From NCBI GenBank assembly GCA_963678705.1, contig OY783205.1:4154001-4218000 (forward strand): 64,000 nt of DNA. The letters are read 5' to 3'. Positions 23,476-33,722 of the stretch are shown here, piece after piece. The notes beneath the pieces are model-generated. The model saw only the letters and a list, made by a program, of their open reading frames with translations, searched no databases and had not been told where the DNA came from. This DNA comes from Panorpa germanica. Lineage: Eukaryota > Arthropoda > Insecta > Mecoptera > Panorpidae. Positions within the stretch are counted from its first letter, which is position 1. Each line of letters begins with the position of its first letter. The translations under genes and the position numbers were made by a program.

Positions 23476-23687
23476 AGTCCAAATCACGATAGTTCGGCGG
23501 CGACTTATACTTAAAAGGGGTTATAAGAGCGGTATAAATCTATAATACGATAATGAATTTTATCTTATTCGTTTCTATACACATTATAGAAAAATAAGTG
23601 AGTCAGTGCTTTTGAGTTACATCGGCAGTTTATACCCCACAACTTGTTTTAAGTATGAGTCGCCGCCGAACTCTCGTAATTTGAACT
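23476..23687. mobile_element. 212-bp MITE with about 37-nt inverted termini
   Basis: The left end (AAATCACGATAGTTCGGCGG) and right end (CCGCCGAACTCTCGTAATTT) are reverse complements with few mismatches. The match extends inward through AAGTATAAGTCGCC-type sequence and outward to AGTYC. No coding capacity exists. The superfamily is not determined; flanks are AT-rich and a short target duplication cannot be resolved. Confidence 0.7.
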
Positions 23688-23699
23688 ATACTTAAATTA

Positions 23700-24656
23700 A
23701 TTAATATATTACTAACATCAGACTTTTCATTTTTTTAAATATCACATTGTATAGACAATTCAATATCTTTTTTAATTATACGACCACTTGATAATTATTA
23801 TTAACGGATTACAGATATTAATATTACAGACGTGTAATATTTGGAATATTAGTAAGGGTTACTTTTTAAAATATTCTTAAAAGCATAATTAATAAGTCTA
23901 AGAGAAAAGAAAATTCGGTTTTATGAAAATCTCAGAGTGGACTAACAGAGTGGACATGTATATTAATACTTGTGAATAAAATCATTAATTTAACATAAAT
24001 TTAAAACAAAAATTATTGAAACCGTGAGAACCATCCATTCAGTCGGATGGATCAACTGTTGAACGGTTCAACAAAAGGTTGAGCAAGTTAAACTTTTCGT
24101 TCAACTCCCATGGGATTCCCGCCAATTGCTACTTCATTTGAATGCGTTTGACAGTTGTTGCAGCCATTAACAGTGGTCATTGTATAATTTTACGTTACGA
24201 TTATCGATGGGCTTGTGACCTGTTGTCTGCGTAGGCAACTTCATGGTTGCCATCCTGGAAGTTCCCGGAATAGAGTGTTGGGATGTGTTTGTTGATATGT
24301 ATGTGATACGCGGCCACGAGAACTGCCAATCTAATAGAAAGTGATAAGATGATACATGAAATGAAGTAATTTAAATTTAAAAAGGCTTATCGCTAATAAA
24401 TTATCTTGTGTTATACTTACTGTAGCTATTAGGAGCAATTGTGGACATTCCTGCACTCCCCCCTACAAACAATTTGTCGCATCTTAGCAATCTCGTATCA
24501 GAGAGCGGTAAGACAGTAGGCAAACAGCGTTCGGGAGAACATATGTTAAGACTGTGGTAGTGGACTGGATAGTAGCACGACTTGCACCTCGGCAAACGTC
24601 GTTTGCAAAGTATTAGGAAGGCCGTCAGAGGGGGTACGGAGCGTTCCAGCCGCTTG
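23700..24656. other. Non-coding interval
   Basis: There is no conserved ORF. A 64-codon minus-strand ORF (24401-24595) has no recognisable domain. The region 24170-24660 is less AT-rich than its surroundings and may be an old repeat. Confidence 0.4.
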
Positions 24657-24664
24657 AGACATGC

Positions 24665-24863
24665 TAGGGATGGGCAAATGAAAACAATATATCGATAAAT
24701 ATCGTATCGATATTTTTAAACAATATCGATTTATGTAGAGTAAAAAATATCAATATTTCGATTTATCGATACTTCAAGATAAAAAAAAATCGACGATATT
24801 TATCGATTATTTTTTGAATGAATATCGATAGTTTAATATATCGATATTTTATGCCCTTCCCTA
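24665..24863. mobile_element. 199-bp hAT-type MITE with perfect 8-bp TSD
   Basis: The element begins TAGGGATGGGCAAAT and ends ATGCCCTTCCCTA, a TIR pair typical of hAT MITEs. It is flanked by identical 8-bp target copies AGACATGC (24657-24664 and 24864-24871). Its interior consists largely of ATCGAT palindromes in runs such as ATATCGATAAATATCG. It has no coding capacity. Confidence 0.9.
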
Positions 24864-24871
24864 AGACATGC

Positions 24872-26190
24872 TATTCAAAGCTTCATGTAATGTCACACTA
24901 ATGTCTAAGAGGATTCCAATTACCATTCAGAGTGATACGATTCGCATCTATTGGATTCCGATCAAAATTGTTTGTAGAGCTGTTGCGATGTTACATAATT
25001 GAAAAGACATTTTCTTAGTCTTATTGTGCTTACAATACAATACAATTGTGTGTCTTTACAAATTTTAGATTAAATATGAACTCACGAAGCTTATGACTCA
25101 TTCCTCCTTGTCACTCTTTGGAGACCCACTCTATTCTCTTTTTGAGTGTGATAACTTTGTGGATGGAACATCAAATTAAAATAACTGTTTAAACAAAGAA
25201 TTAATTCATTTTAATAATAATTGTAAAGATTTTGATTTCAAACTTAAATAAAGTGGTGGTTTTGCGAGTAATTTAATTTAATTTTTTCTTTTTTTTGCTT
25301 GTCCTTTTTTGTACAGCAGTCAGTTGTATCAACAGTTCTTCACTAGACTAGACTAGACTACAACGTCAACACTAGGACTATGCTTGAGACCGATTCAATT
25401 CTCGGATATAGAATAAATTGATTTCATGACTGGTAAATAACTTGACAAATATATACTAACTATATAATAAACATTTATACAAAACACATAATAATTATTT
25501 TACAATTAATGTAAGAAAAAAAAAGAAACACAATTTCGTTCTGTAAACAACTTTATTTATAGTTAATAACGTTTTTAAAATTTTACAATATAATTGAATC
25601 ACAGTTCGAATTTAAATAAGACATAAAAGTAGAATTGCATAAAATTTAATTTCTACAGAAACAACAATATTTTCAAAAACAAATAACAACAAATAAAAAT
25701 ACAAAATTTGGAATAATATTTCCAAAACATTGAATTTGGTAACACAACAAATAAATTCAGTCATTTAAATTAACAATTATATAAACAGACACGTTGCAGA
25801 AGTGCATTGATTATAAAATAGTTTGTAATTATTAGTATGCATAAATATAAAGATCAGTCAACATTATTATATATTTACGAAAATGATAGCAGAAAAATGC
25901 TAAATTAGTAAAATATGCCGTAAATACTCGTATATAAGATAAATATAAATTCAATAAGTTTTATTAGAGTTTTGTAGAAAAATAGAATCAACTTTAATTT
26001 AATAAAACTGAATTTCATTTTGTAATAAATCATGTTTACAAATTTTCTCTCTTAAGCCGTCTACACATGGGTCGAGTGATTGCAAACGCGAGTACCGAAT
26101 CTGCCCGAACCGAATGAGAATGGAACTGTGTTGTAAGTGAGAGAACGCACACAGCCCGAATGAAACTAAACTAATTTAAAAGTAAATCCT
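24872..26190. other. AT-rich non-coding interval
   Basis: No ORF or repeat family is recognised, apart from a less AT-rich 80-bp stretch at 26055-26160 that may be an old repeat end. Confidence 0.4.
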
Positions 26191-26199
26191 TTATTCTGA

Positions 26200-26885
26200 A
26201 AACCCTAGAAAAGCGTGCGAATCTATTCAGAGTATTTATTCAGATGTTTGTTATAAAATTTCTGTCTCTTTTTAGAAAAAGCTCAAAAAACAGCGAGAAT
26301 ATTTTATTTAGCTAATCGTACAAAAAAATAAATGCAATATCTGAAATAGAACGCATTATCAACTCCGATAGAAATATTTCTACAGTGAATAAAGACATTC
26401 AGAAAAGTTATGTTTCCGCAAAGCAATCTTATACTAAAGGGCAAACACCAGATTTTATAATTTTTAATAAAAATAGCACATGTTTAATGGAAACTAATCC
26501 AACTTTAAATAATAAAGAAATAGAGACAATTGATTTATCAGAATTCCCCGTTCAACAAATTCACGAAACTGTCCAGAAAGTGTTTTTGTAAGAGAGAGAG
26601 AGAGTGTTTTTATAAATGTTAGTACCAGTTCAGAAGTTAAGCCATTGTCAGATGTTCAAAATACCGCCTGTTTTTCCAAAATTATTCCAACACCGTTTAC
26701 TCCTAAATCAGATTTTGTATTACTTATACCGCAAAAATTTGGCTTAGATAAATATATTTGCAAATTTTTTAACAACAAAAACGTTCTTTCATTTAAGTAC
26801 AATAGAATGAAACAAAATTTTTAAAATATTTACTTTCATACAAAAGCAGTGTGAGAATTTTTGGGCTGCGCTGAATACGCATGAA
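26200..26885 (+). pseudogene. MULE-like N-terminal region, long broken copy
   Basis: This is the only copy that runs from the N-terminal module into the zinc-finger module without a foreign insert. The order is ENPRKACESIQSIYSDVCYK, then an ORF (26385-26591) KDIQKSYVSAKQSYTKG, IIFNKNSTCLMETNPTLNN and LSEFPVQQIHET. After a GAGAGA run comes KPLSDVQNTACFSKIIPTPF, then QKFGLDKYICKFFNNKNVLS and FKYNRMKQNF. Stops interrupt it and it ends at CAEY, where it jumps to the unassigned module. It shows the probable order of the ancestral protein. Confidence 0.5.
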
Positions 26886-27300
26886 ATTAATATTGTGAGA
26901 AGTATAAAAAAAATATTTTTGATAATATTGATTTGTCTATATTAGTATGTGAAAGACATCTATACATTCCTGACACAATTTTGATAATGAAATATGATGA
27001 TTCTGTTTCGCAGAGTATATGTCCACGAAAACCATATTCATATAGGGGTTCAGTGGAGTTAAACCTACAGTTAGACATAAGGGAGTAAAACCGAAGTAGT
27101 CAGTTACCGACAAATGTTGTGCAAAATCATATGCACATAAAAGTTATACGGTAATTAGTGATAATGCTGAATTGCTTGCTCGTAATGACGAACATAAAAA
27201 TGGTCCAATAAAGTTTTCTAATTCTTTATTTTATAAACATCAATAGTAAGTCAATAGTTTCCGAAAAAGTGAGCATATAAAAAGTAAGAAAATAACTTAA
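26885..27300 (+). pseudogene. Unassigned module plus MULE-like tail, copy
   Basis: It repeats 11960-12345: ILVCERHLYIPDTI, the TTTCGCAGAGTATATGTCCA segment, then ISDNAELLARNDEHKNGPIK. It contains stops. Confidence 0.4.
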
Positions 27301-27309
27301 CCTAAAAGT

Positions 27310-27610
27310 GCTAAAACATGTCTCATTTAGAATTGTTGGGCATATAACCCTTTTTGCCAGCTAATTATAAAGCAAATTGTGGTAAGGAATGGAAGAGATG
27401 GAAAAGAGCATTTCAGCATTATATTGATGCGGCTGGAGTAACCGATTTTAAACGTATGAAAAATATTTTTTTGCACTGTGCAGGAATGGAAGTGCAAGAC
27501 GTGTATTATTCTCTGCCAGATGAAAAATTTGAACCATCTCAATTACATAGTACAGCTACATGGTGGTTTTGTTTCATTGTTAAAATTATAATTAAAGTAA
27601 TAATCAAATG
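27310..27610 (+). pseudogene. Gypsy-type gag N-terminal piece
   Basis: One frame reads PANYKANCGKEWKRWKRAFQ, then HYIDAAGVTDFKRMKNIFLH and CAGMEVQDVYYSLPDEK. The WKxWKxxFxxYxxA..Kxxx.LLHxxG.E.Q.xY pattern is the start of many insect Ty3/Gypsy gag proteins. The frame leaves the family after KFEPSQLHS. It interrupts the block that is otherwise shared with 12360-12420, so it was either inserted here or lost there. Confidence 0.6.
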
Positions 27611-28335
27611 TACTACAAATTGTATTGGTACATTTTCTTGTTTATTTTAAATTTTGAAAACGACGGGTTTAAAAAATGGGCTTTAAATCAAAATTGTGAG
27701 AATTGTGGATTCTATTTCATAAAGTAAAAACATTTATTAGTAGCGTTGTAAAAGCATATCTTGATATTTCCATAAATAATTGGGATTTATATCTCCTAAA
27801 AGACGTCCCTTGTCAAAATAATTTGATCAAACTCCACCAGATAATAATTGCGGAGCGCATTCGTGTGCTTGGGCATATATTATATCATCCGGAGAATCCG
27901 GAGTACTTGGTGAAAATGATATAAATTACTTTAGAAAATTCATTCGCAGAGAAATAGGTGAGCACAATAGTGGCATCGAGTCTAAAGATAATTTGCTGCA
28001 TTACTTATCTATTCCGTGATATTAAAAATCTGTTTCTAACACTACTGTTATAATGTAATACATACATTTCTTGATAAGACGTTTTCAAATAGAGTAACTA
28101 ACGAGTAAAATACAACTAGCATACGATTTATTTCAGTCACTTCAATTAGATCAACAATAACTGAAATTATTCAACAAGAGTAGCAGAACACATTAAGAAA
28201 TGATAAGATTGAACTACTAGCAATTTAAATATAATATATGCTGCTATGGGAAAAGGTGCAATAAAAGCAAACTCTCATGTTCTGTGCAGAACTTCAGTTC
28301 AGTTCCATTACATACATTATAACAAATAATAACCT
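27611..28335. repeat. Mostly non-coding part of the 2-kb composite block
   Basis: It is the copy of 12420-13210. A 73-codon ORF (27703-27924) includes QNNLIKLHQIIIAERIRVLG with no family I know. The rest is AT-rich and carries no recognisable signal. Confidence 0.5.
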
Positions 28336-28359
28336 GAAGTAATAGACCAACTTAATATT

Positions 28360-28665
28360 CTAGGATCGGGATTACTACTTATATGGGGACGGTTTTTTGG
28401 TGCGATATGAAAAGCATGCATCCAACATTCCGCCGAGCATGAGTGGCAGAGCAGTCAGTGGCAGGACTGCTCGGCAGTTGGAGTCCAGCATTCGTCAAAT
28501 TAAGGAAATTGACGCAAATATAAAAAAGCGATGGTGATGTTGACATAAACGGTATTACTATCTACAATGAGTTAAAAATATCTATGAATATTTATAACTA
28601 TATTTATAATTGAATTAGAGAAGACCATGCAACTGTAGTAGATATACGTCAAGTATTTAAGTACA
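28360..28665 (+). pseudogene. SGNH-hydrolase-like exon fragments, copy
   Basis: The order is DRDYYLYGDGFLVRYEKHA-like sequence (block I again GDG), then GRTARQLESSIRQI and a broken block III. The exon-c scrap VVDIRQVFK is fused to YNRMEQNFSNIYF exactly as at 13510, proving common descent of the two fusions. Confidence 0.5.
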
Positions 28666-28670
28666 ATAGA

Positions 28671-28865
28671 ATGGAACAAAACTTTTCAAATATTTACTTT
28701 AATGCAAAAGCAGTATGTAAATTTACGGGCTGCGCTGAATATTACTTTAGAGTTTATAAAAACTCTAATTTTATAAAAAGAGAGAAAATTCGAGGGACAG
28801 TTTGCAATCGTTTTAAGAAACTTTTAATACAAGATAATCCAAAAAACGTACAATTAGATGAGTAA
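28671..28865 (+). pseudogene. MULE-like zinc-finger module, truncated copy
   Basis: It starts MEQNFSNIYFNAKAV like 13522 but lacks the VKQKGVFRLNADEF segment, which is replaced by SNFIKREK. It ends PKNVQLDE and a stop. Confidence 0.5.
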
Positions 28866-28899
28866 AATCAGTAATGAAGCCAAGTGTGATTTAGAATTA

Positions 28900-29600
28900 G
28901 ATAAAGATACTTTAATCGTAATACATAAATTAAGTAAAGAATCTGAATTATATTGGAACAGAAGCGGAAAATGTAAAACTTGGCCATAAGGCATTTACAT
29001 TGACATACTTTATAAAACTTGTGTTCATATTTTTACAGAACAACAAATTAGATTGTTGCTGAACCATCCTGGTCCACTGTTGGATATAGAGATGCAATTG
29101 AATCTCTAGTCAGAAGATCAGGATGTAAAGGTCGGTTACAAGAAAGTATGGTGTGAAGGAACCACACCATAAATTAAGTAAAGAATCTGAATTATATTGG
29201 AACAGAAGCGGAAAATGTAAAACTTGGCCAAAAGGCATTTACATTGACATACTTTATGAAACTTGTGTTCATATTTTTACAGAACAACAAATTAGATTGT
29301 TGCTGAACCATCCTGGTCCAGTGTTGGATATAGAGATGCAATTGAATCTCTAGTCAAAAGATTAGGATGTAAAGGTCGGTTACAAGAAAGTATGGTGTGA
29401 AGGAACCATACCATAAATTAAGTAAAGAATCTGAATTATATTGGAACAGAAGCGGAAAATGTAAAACTTGGCCTAAAGGCATTTACATTGACATACTTTA
29501 TGAAACTTGTGTTCATATTTTTACAGAACAACAAATTAGATTGTTGCTGAACCATCCTGGTCCACTGTTGGATATAGAGATACAATTGGATCTCTAGTCA
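28900..29600 (+). repeat. 244-bp tandem array of the MULE catalytic-1 module (3 units)
   Basis: Three head-to-tail units start at about 28920, 29165 and 29409. Each carries HKLSKESELYWNRSGKC, TWPKGIYIDILYETCVHIF and QQIRLLLNHPGP, and each ends in LDL or LNL and a stop. The last two periods are exactly 244 bp. Between units lies GATGTAAAGGTCGGTTACAA plus AGTATGGTGTGAAGGAACC, which also occurs as the 3' end of a LINE ORF1 fragment at 53955 and 61615. The array therefore amplified a LINE/transposase chimera. The first unit joins to a longer N-terminal sequence (LDKDTLIVIHKLSKES). Confidence 0.8.
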
Positions 29601-29619
29601 GAAGATCAAATGAAATTTC

Positions 29620-30180
29620 AAAGCAATTTTATTGATATTCGACAGTTCTTCAATACGAGGGTTCTACTGTTACTTTACTTCAGTTTATAACTTGTTCCCA
29701 TACTGGGGGTAATATTTCAATTAGAATACAACAGTTTTTAAATATCGTAAAATCAGTTAATCCACATTATCGAAAGCCTTTGATCCACATAGACACTACC
29801 GATTTTAGTTTTGCTTTAATGAATGTCTACTTAGACGCGTTTAATAAATGGACAATGGCAGAATATTTAGATAACACCTTTGATATCTTAATAAAATACA
29901 GCTCTACATTATTAAAAGATTTAAATTTTACAGTAGTCCATAACTGCTACAATCAAACTATGAAAACAGCAGTAGGTAATTTTAAAAGAATTACTACTAA
30001 TAAATCCGTAAAACCAATTTCCTGGGATAAGTATTTGGTTTATTAATAAATGCTAAAAATTTAAAAGAATTGGAAGAATTAGTTAAAGATTGTATTGTAT
30101 TATGTATGAGCAAATGCAGAACAGCTGCCTTAAACGCATTAAATAAGTTGAAATTTAAAATTGATATTTAGATTCTAAAG
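29620..30180 (+). pseudogene. MULE-like catalytic-2 module
   Basis: It reads STVTLLQFITCSHTGGNISI, then QFLNIVKSVNPHYRKP, IHIDTTDFSFALMNVYLDAF and YLDNTFDILIKYSSTLLKDL. It continues with FTVVHNCYNQTMKTAVGNFK and, after a frame change, INAKNLKELEELVKDCIVLC. This is the RNase-H-fold half after the first catalytic Asp, as in MULE-like enzymes of the NOF type, with the second acidic residue probably in TTDFSFALM and the His/Cys helix in VVHNC. It directly follows the tandem catalytic-1 array. A near-identical copy is at 54200-54760. Confidence 0.5.
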
Positions 30181-30475
30181 ATAACATAATAATAAATTCA
30201 GAAACTCAGATAATTAGTGATAATGCGTAATGACGAACATAAAAATGGTCCTATAAAGTATTTTAATTCTCTATTTTTATAAACATTTCAAGTCAATAGT
30301 TTCCGAAATAAATAAATGAGAAGATGAACACGTTATAAATATTGAAGAATTATTATCTTTAAAAGTATTATTTAATTTTATTGGTACATTTCCTCTTTTA
30401 TTTTAAATTTTGAAAACGACGGGTTTAAAAAATGGGGTTAAAATCAAAATTGTGAGAATACAGCTGGATACAGAT

Positions 30476-30640
30476 TGTGATGATTTTATCTCATGGCAAC
30501 GCTAATGTTGAGAGAGATTTTTCAATCAATTCTGAATGTTTAATTGAGAATACGCGGATTTATTCCAATTTCTTTCAATGTGGTTCCTCAAATTTCATAG
30601 TATTAGATATATTAAAATATGAGAGGTTCATTATTTACCC
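30476..30640 (+). pseudogene. hAT-like transposase C-terminal scrap
   Basis: One open frame reads ILSHGNANVERDFSINSECL, IENTRIYSNFF. LSHGNAxVERGFSxN is the C-terminal dimerisation signature of a large insect hAT-like group, containing the third catalytic Glu. Only this end is left. Confidence 0.6.
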
Positions 30641-31013
30641 CTAGTAACTTGTCCTACCCCATGAAGTCGTCCGAATCTTAAGAAACACAGGCGTTAATGA
30701 GATGGCACTACTAATTACATAAGACAAAGTGAGAAGCATAATTACACCCTGAAGAATCTGATTCTGAGAAACAACATATGAGGTTCTTGAGCTATTCGTA
30801 CTTCTCATCTGCACTTACGTGTCAAAGCGGGTAAAATGTAGACACTTTTTTAAATTCAATTTTTAGCCGTTTAAAAGTTTGTGCGAGAATCGTGGAATAA
30901 ACATCCTTTCCGCGCATTTAAAAATAAATGTATTTAAAAAATTATTTAAATAATTTAAATAAACTATCATAAATTAATAAATAGGTGTAAGAATTTGATT
31001 TGATTAAAAAAAA
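30641..31013. other. Leader region before the LINE ORF1
   Basis: It is non-coding and AT-rich. It may include the 5' UTR of the following LINE copy, but no 5' target duplication could be recognised. Confidence 0.4.
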
Positions 31014-32050
31014 ATGGAAAATAATAATAGGAAAAACACCTTAAGTGTAGACTTCGTCGAAGTGATTTATAGAATGACGTTTACCGAATTACACTTATTT
31101 TTAAAAAACGATTTAAAATTATCAGTGGAAGATGTGATGGCAATTCAAGTGAATGGAAACAAGATGATTGTGAAAATTGCAGAACATTTATTAATTGATA
31201 ACATTATTGAAATGACAAATGGGAAAATAATTTACAAAGGTACGGATGACAATAATTATTATGTGTATATAGAAAGAGCCGATAAATTCACAATTGTAAG
31301 AATGCACAATATAGAATATGAAATTCAAGATATAACGACAACAAGCACTACAAGGATATGGTACAGTTATTAGCATCAAAAAAAAAAACATGGGGTGGAG
31401 ATATGCCTTTCCCAGTTTATAACGGAACAAGATCAATAAAGATGATTTTAAAGAAAGAAATCCCATCGTACATACCAATGATTGGCAGAAAGGTTTGGGT
31501 TAGCTATGCTACCCAAAAGAAAACTTGTAGGTTTTGTGATAGAGAAGACCATTTAGGACAAGATTGCCCTACTAAAATTAGCAACAGAATAAATTCAAAT
31601 GGTTTCGCACGCAGCTATGCAGCCATTGCGGGGAATACAATGAATGACAAAGCGGTAACTGATTGTGTTGTTCCAACTGAATCAAAAAATGAAGAATTAA
31701 GTTTTGTCAATAATTCAATTTTTCCACCCTTAATGCCAGAGAATACGCAAAATGAAACAAAAATCATTTCAACAGCTAATAATGATGATACTATTGCGAT
31801 TGTAAATAATAATGATAATTTGTCCAAAATTCCTACAGCACACAAAGAAATTAAGAGAAAAATTGTAGAATCATCGTCAAATGAAGATACTTTGGCAACT
31901 TTTGAAATTGAAGATTGCTCAGATAATTCCGCTGCATCCAAAATGGATATAGGATTGGAAAAAAAAGATAAGAAAAATAACAAAAGACCAAAGAAACAAA
32001 AAAAAGTGACAGGAAAAGCAATGGATATAAAAGATAAAACAATTGAATAA
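31014..32050 (+). pseudogene. LINE ORF1 (zinc-knuckle RNA-binding protein), frameshifted
   Basis: The first ORF (31014-31373, 119 aa) starts MENNNRKNTLSVDFVEVIYR and reaches YEIQDI. A second (31358-32050, 230 aa) continues TWGGDMPFPVYNGTRSIKM and VWVSYATQKKTCRFCDREDH, with the knuckle CRFCDREDHLGQDC (CxxCxxxxHxxxxC). It ends with a long acidic then lysine-rich tail (KKDKKNNKRPKKQKK). Between them the intermediate frame QALQGYGTVISI shows two small frameshifts, one in an A11 run at about 31379-31389. ORF1 proteins coat LINE RNA. Apart from these shifts the copy is well preserved. Confidence 0.75.
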
Positions 32051-32077
32051 CCTTAATTTATTCAATATCTTATTAAT

Positions 32078-32697
32078 ATGGTACTAAGAACATTTGCAAC
32101 ATTTAATATCAATGGATTATCCTCTGTAACATCTAAAATTATGCTGAAACAATTTATTATAGACCACGATTTGGACATAATTTTATTACAAGAAGTTAAT
32201 ATAGAAAATTTAAGTTTCTTCAAACATTATTCATATATCTCGAACATTGGCATAAATAATAGAGGAACTGCAATTTTGTTAAGGCCTGGAATAGAAGCTA
32301 CAGATTGCATATGTGAAGAAGATGGACTATCCTATCGATAACTGTTGAAGGTCATAGATTAGTAAATATATATAATTTTTCAGGATCCAAATATAGACAA
32401 CAACGCATAAAGCTTGCTAATGAAACTATTGTCAAACATATTAACTTTAGACTACCTCTAATCATTGCTGGCGATTTTAACTGTGTGCTGAACCAGAGAG
32501 ACCAACTTGGGAATCTAAACTTCTGTTCTGGATTAAATAGGTTAATAACTGAACGAATTCTATCTGATATTTGGATCCTCAAGAATAAAACTCAACAGGG
32601 CTTCACTTACTTTAGGGGAATGAACATAGCATCAAGAATTGATAGAGTTTATGTTTCTGAAGATAGCCCTCACTGTAGAATACTCCTACTATAAAAT
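32078..32697 (+). pseudogene. LINE APE-type endonuclease, ends without reverse transcriptase
   Basis: The first ORF (32078-32341) reads MVLRTFATFNINGLSS and DIILLQEVN, the Asn and Glu of the APE nuclease, and breaks at SYR. A second frame gives VNIYNFSGSKYRQQRIKLAN, LPLIIAGDFNCVLNQRDQ (the DxN pair), TYFRGMNIASRIDRVYVS. The protein stops at CRILLL near 32694, before the final SDH motif and before any polymerase. It nicks target DNA in intact elements. Here the 3' UTR follows immediately. Confidence 0.8.
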
Positions 32698-32772
32698 GTT
32701 TTACTAAGATCCTTGTTTTGTAGTTGTAATATTAAGAAATAAATGAATATCAATATAAAAAAAAAAAAAAAG
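32698..32772 (+). other. LINE 3' UTR, polyadenylation signal and poly-A
   Basis: A short tail includes AATAAATGAATATCAATAT and ends in a run of 14 A (about 32758-32771). This is the 3' end expected of a reverse-transcribed LINE, although the polymerase region is absent. The copy is therefore an internally deleted RNA product. Confidence 0.7.
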
Positions 32773-32883
32773 AATAATGAAAAATACATTAAAATATTTA
32801 AGTTTTAAATTGAATATTTAAGTTTATCTCTTAACTGAAATGTAATTTTATACAGAGTGTTCAGTTCAAGTGAATATACGAAC

Positions 32884-33507
32884 TGTTAATAAATGCATGC
32901 AATATTCATATTTGTATATCAATATCTTGCTTTTATTTTTAATTAATGTTAGAATTAAGATTTCTTTGTCTCAATTCATTTATATTTTATGCCTATTTGT
33001 TTTTATACACACTGCTCTCTGTGAGCAACCCATAATATTTCTTATGTAAACATCCTTTGTTTTACGATCCACTTCTACTAGGCATCGACACTACGCATTT
33101 GTTCCTAATTCGTTCTTATTGCTTCAACTCTTAAACCCACAGCACGCTTTAACCTTTGGTGCATAAACATAAAATAATAAATACACATATTTTTATTTAT
33201 AACTTAAACCGCGAGTTACATTTACTTAGTGTCGTAATTAGTATTCTTATTAACTAAAATATTTAATCAATTTATATGCAATTCAATAGTGTAGTTTAAA
33301 ATAAATGTAATTTAAAAAGGTTCTGATGTTTTGCACTATAATTACTTAATAGTTAAAAAGGTCCTTCATAACAAAATTGTGCGCCCACTAAGCTATTGAA
33401 AGGAACTGAGCGACATTTGCTGTTCGAGAATTTGGATACCTCCGACAGATCGCAGTATACGCCCTAGCCAGCCTATAGATCTCTATAAGGTCCAAACTCC
33501 ACAAACA
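32884..33507 (+). repeat. Solo-LTR-like element 1
   Basis: It starts TGTTAATAAATGCATGC and ends AACTCCACAAACA, sharing its sequence with elements 2 and 3. That includes AAAAGGTCCTTCA, CTAAGCTATYRAAAGGAAC and GATCGCAG..CC blocks. The flanks CGAAC (left) and CGTAC (right) are one mismatch away from a 5-bp target duplication. It lies just upstream of the zinc-finger pseudogene start and may be in its 5' UTR. Confidence 0.65.
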
Positions 33508-33722
33508 CGTACTTATTACAAGCGTCTACCATTTAGGTTATTTGTGCTATTTTATAGCTCGAAAAAATGTCTCAGTTTTGCTTTATTTGCAATAAACTTT
33601 TAACTGAAGATGAAACAGTTGTGGTTGATCGTGGAATGCCAAATTTAATCGAGGCTAGTGTCGCGAGAGGTGATGAGTTTACTGAGTGTTCACGAACGCA
33701 TGCGATATCTATATTCTATATA

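Noticed and set aside
24401-24595. Minus-strand 64-codon ORF with several Cys as a small secreted protein
   Set aside because: There is no signal peptide and no recognisable domain, and the interval looks like an old repeat.
26585-26610. GAGAGA run as a regulatory GAGA-factor site
   Set aside because: It is a short microsatellite inside a broken transposase frame, with no promoter nearby.
28900-29600. Tandem units as a CRISPR-like or regulatory array
   Set aside because: The units are 244 bp, contain no variable spacers and encode a transposase segment.
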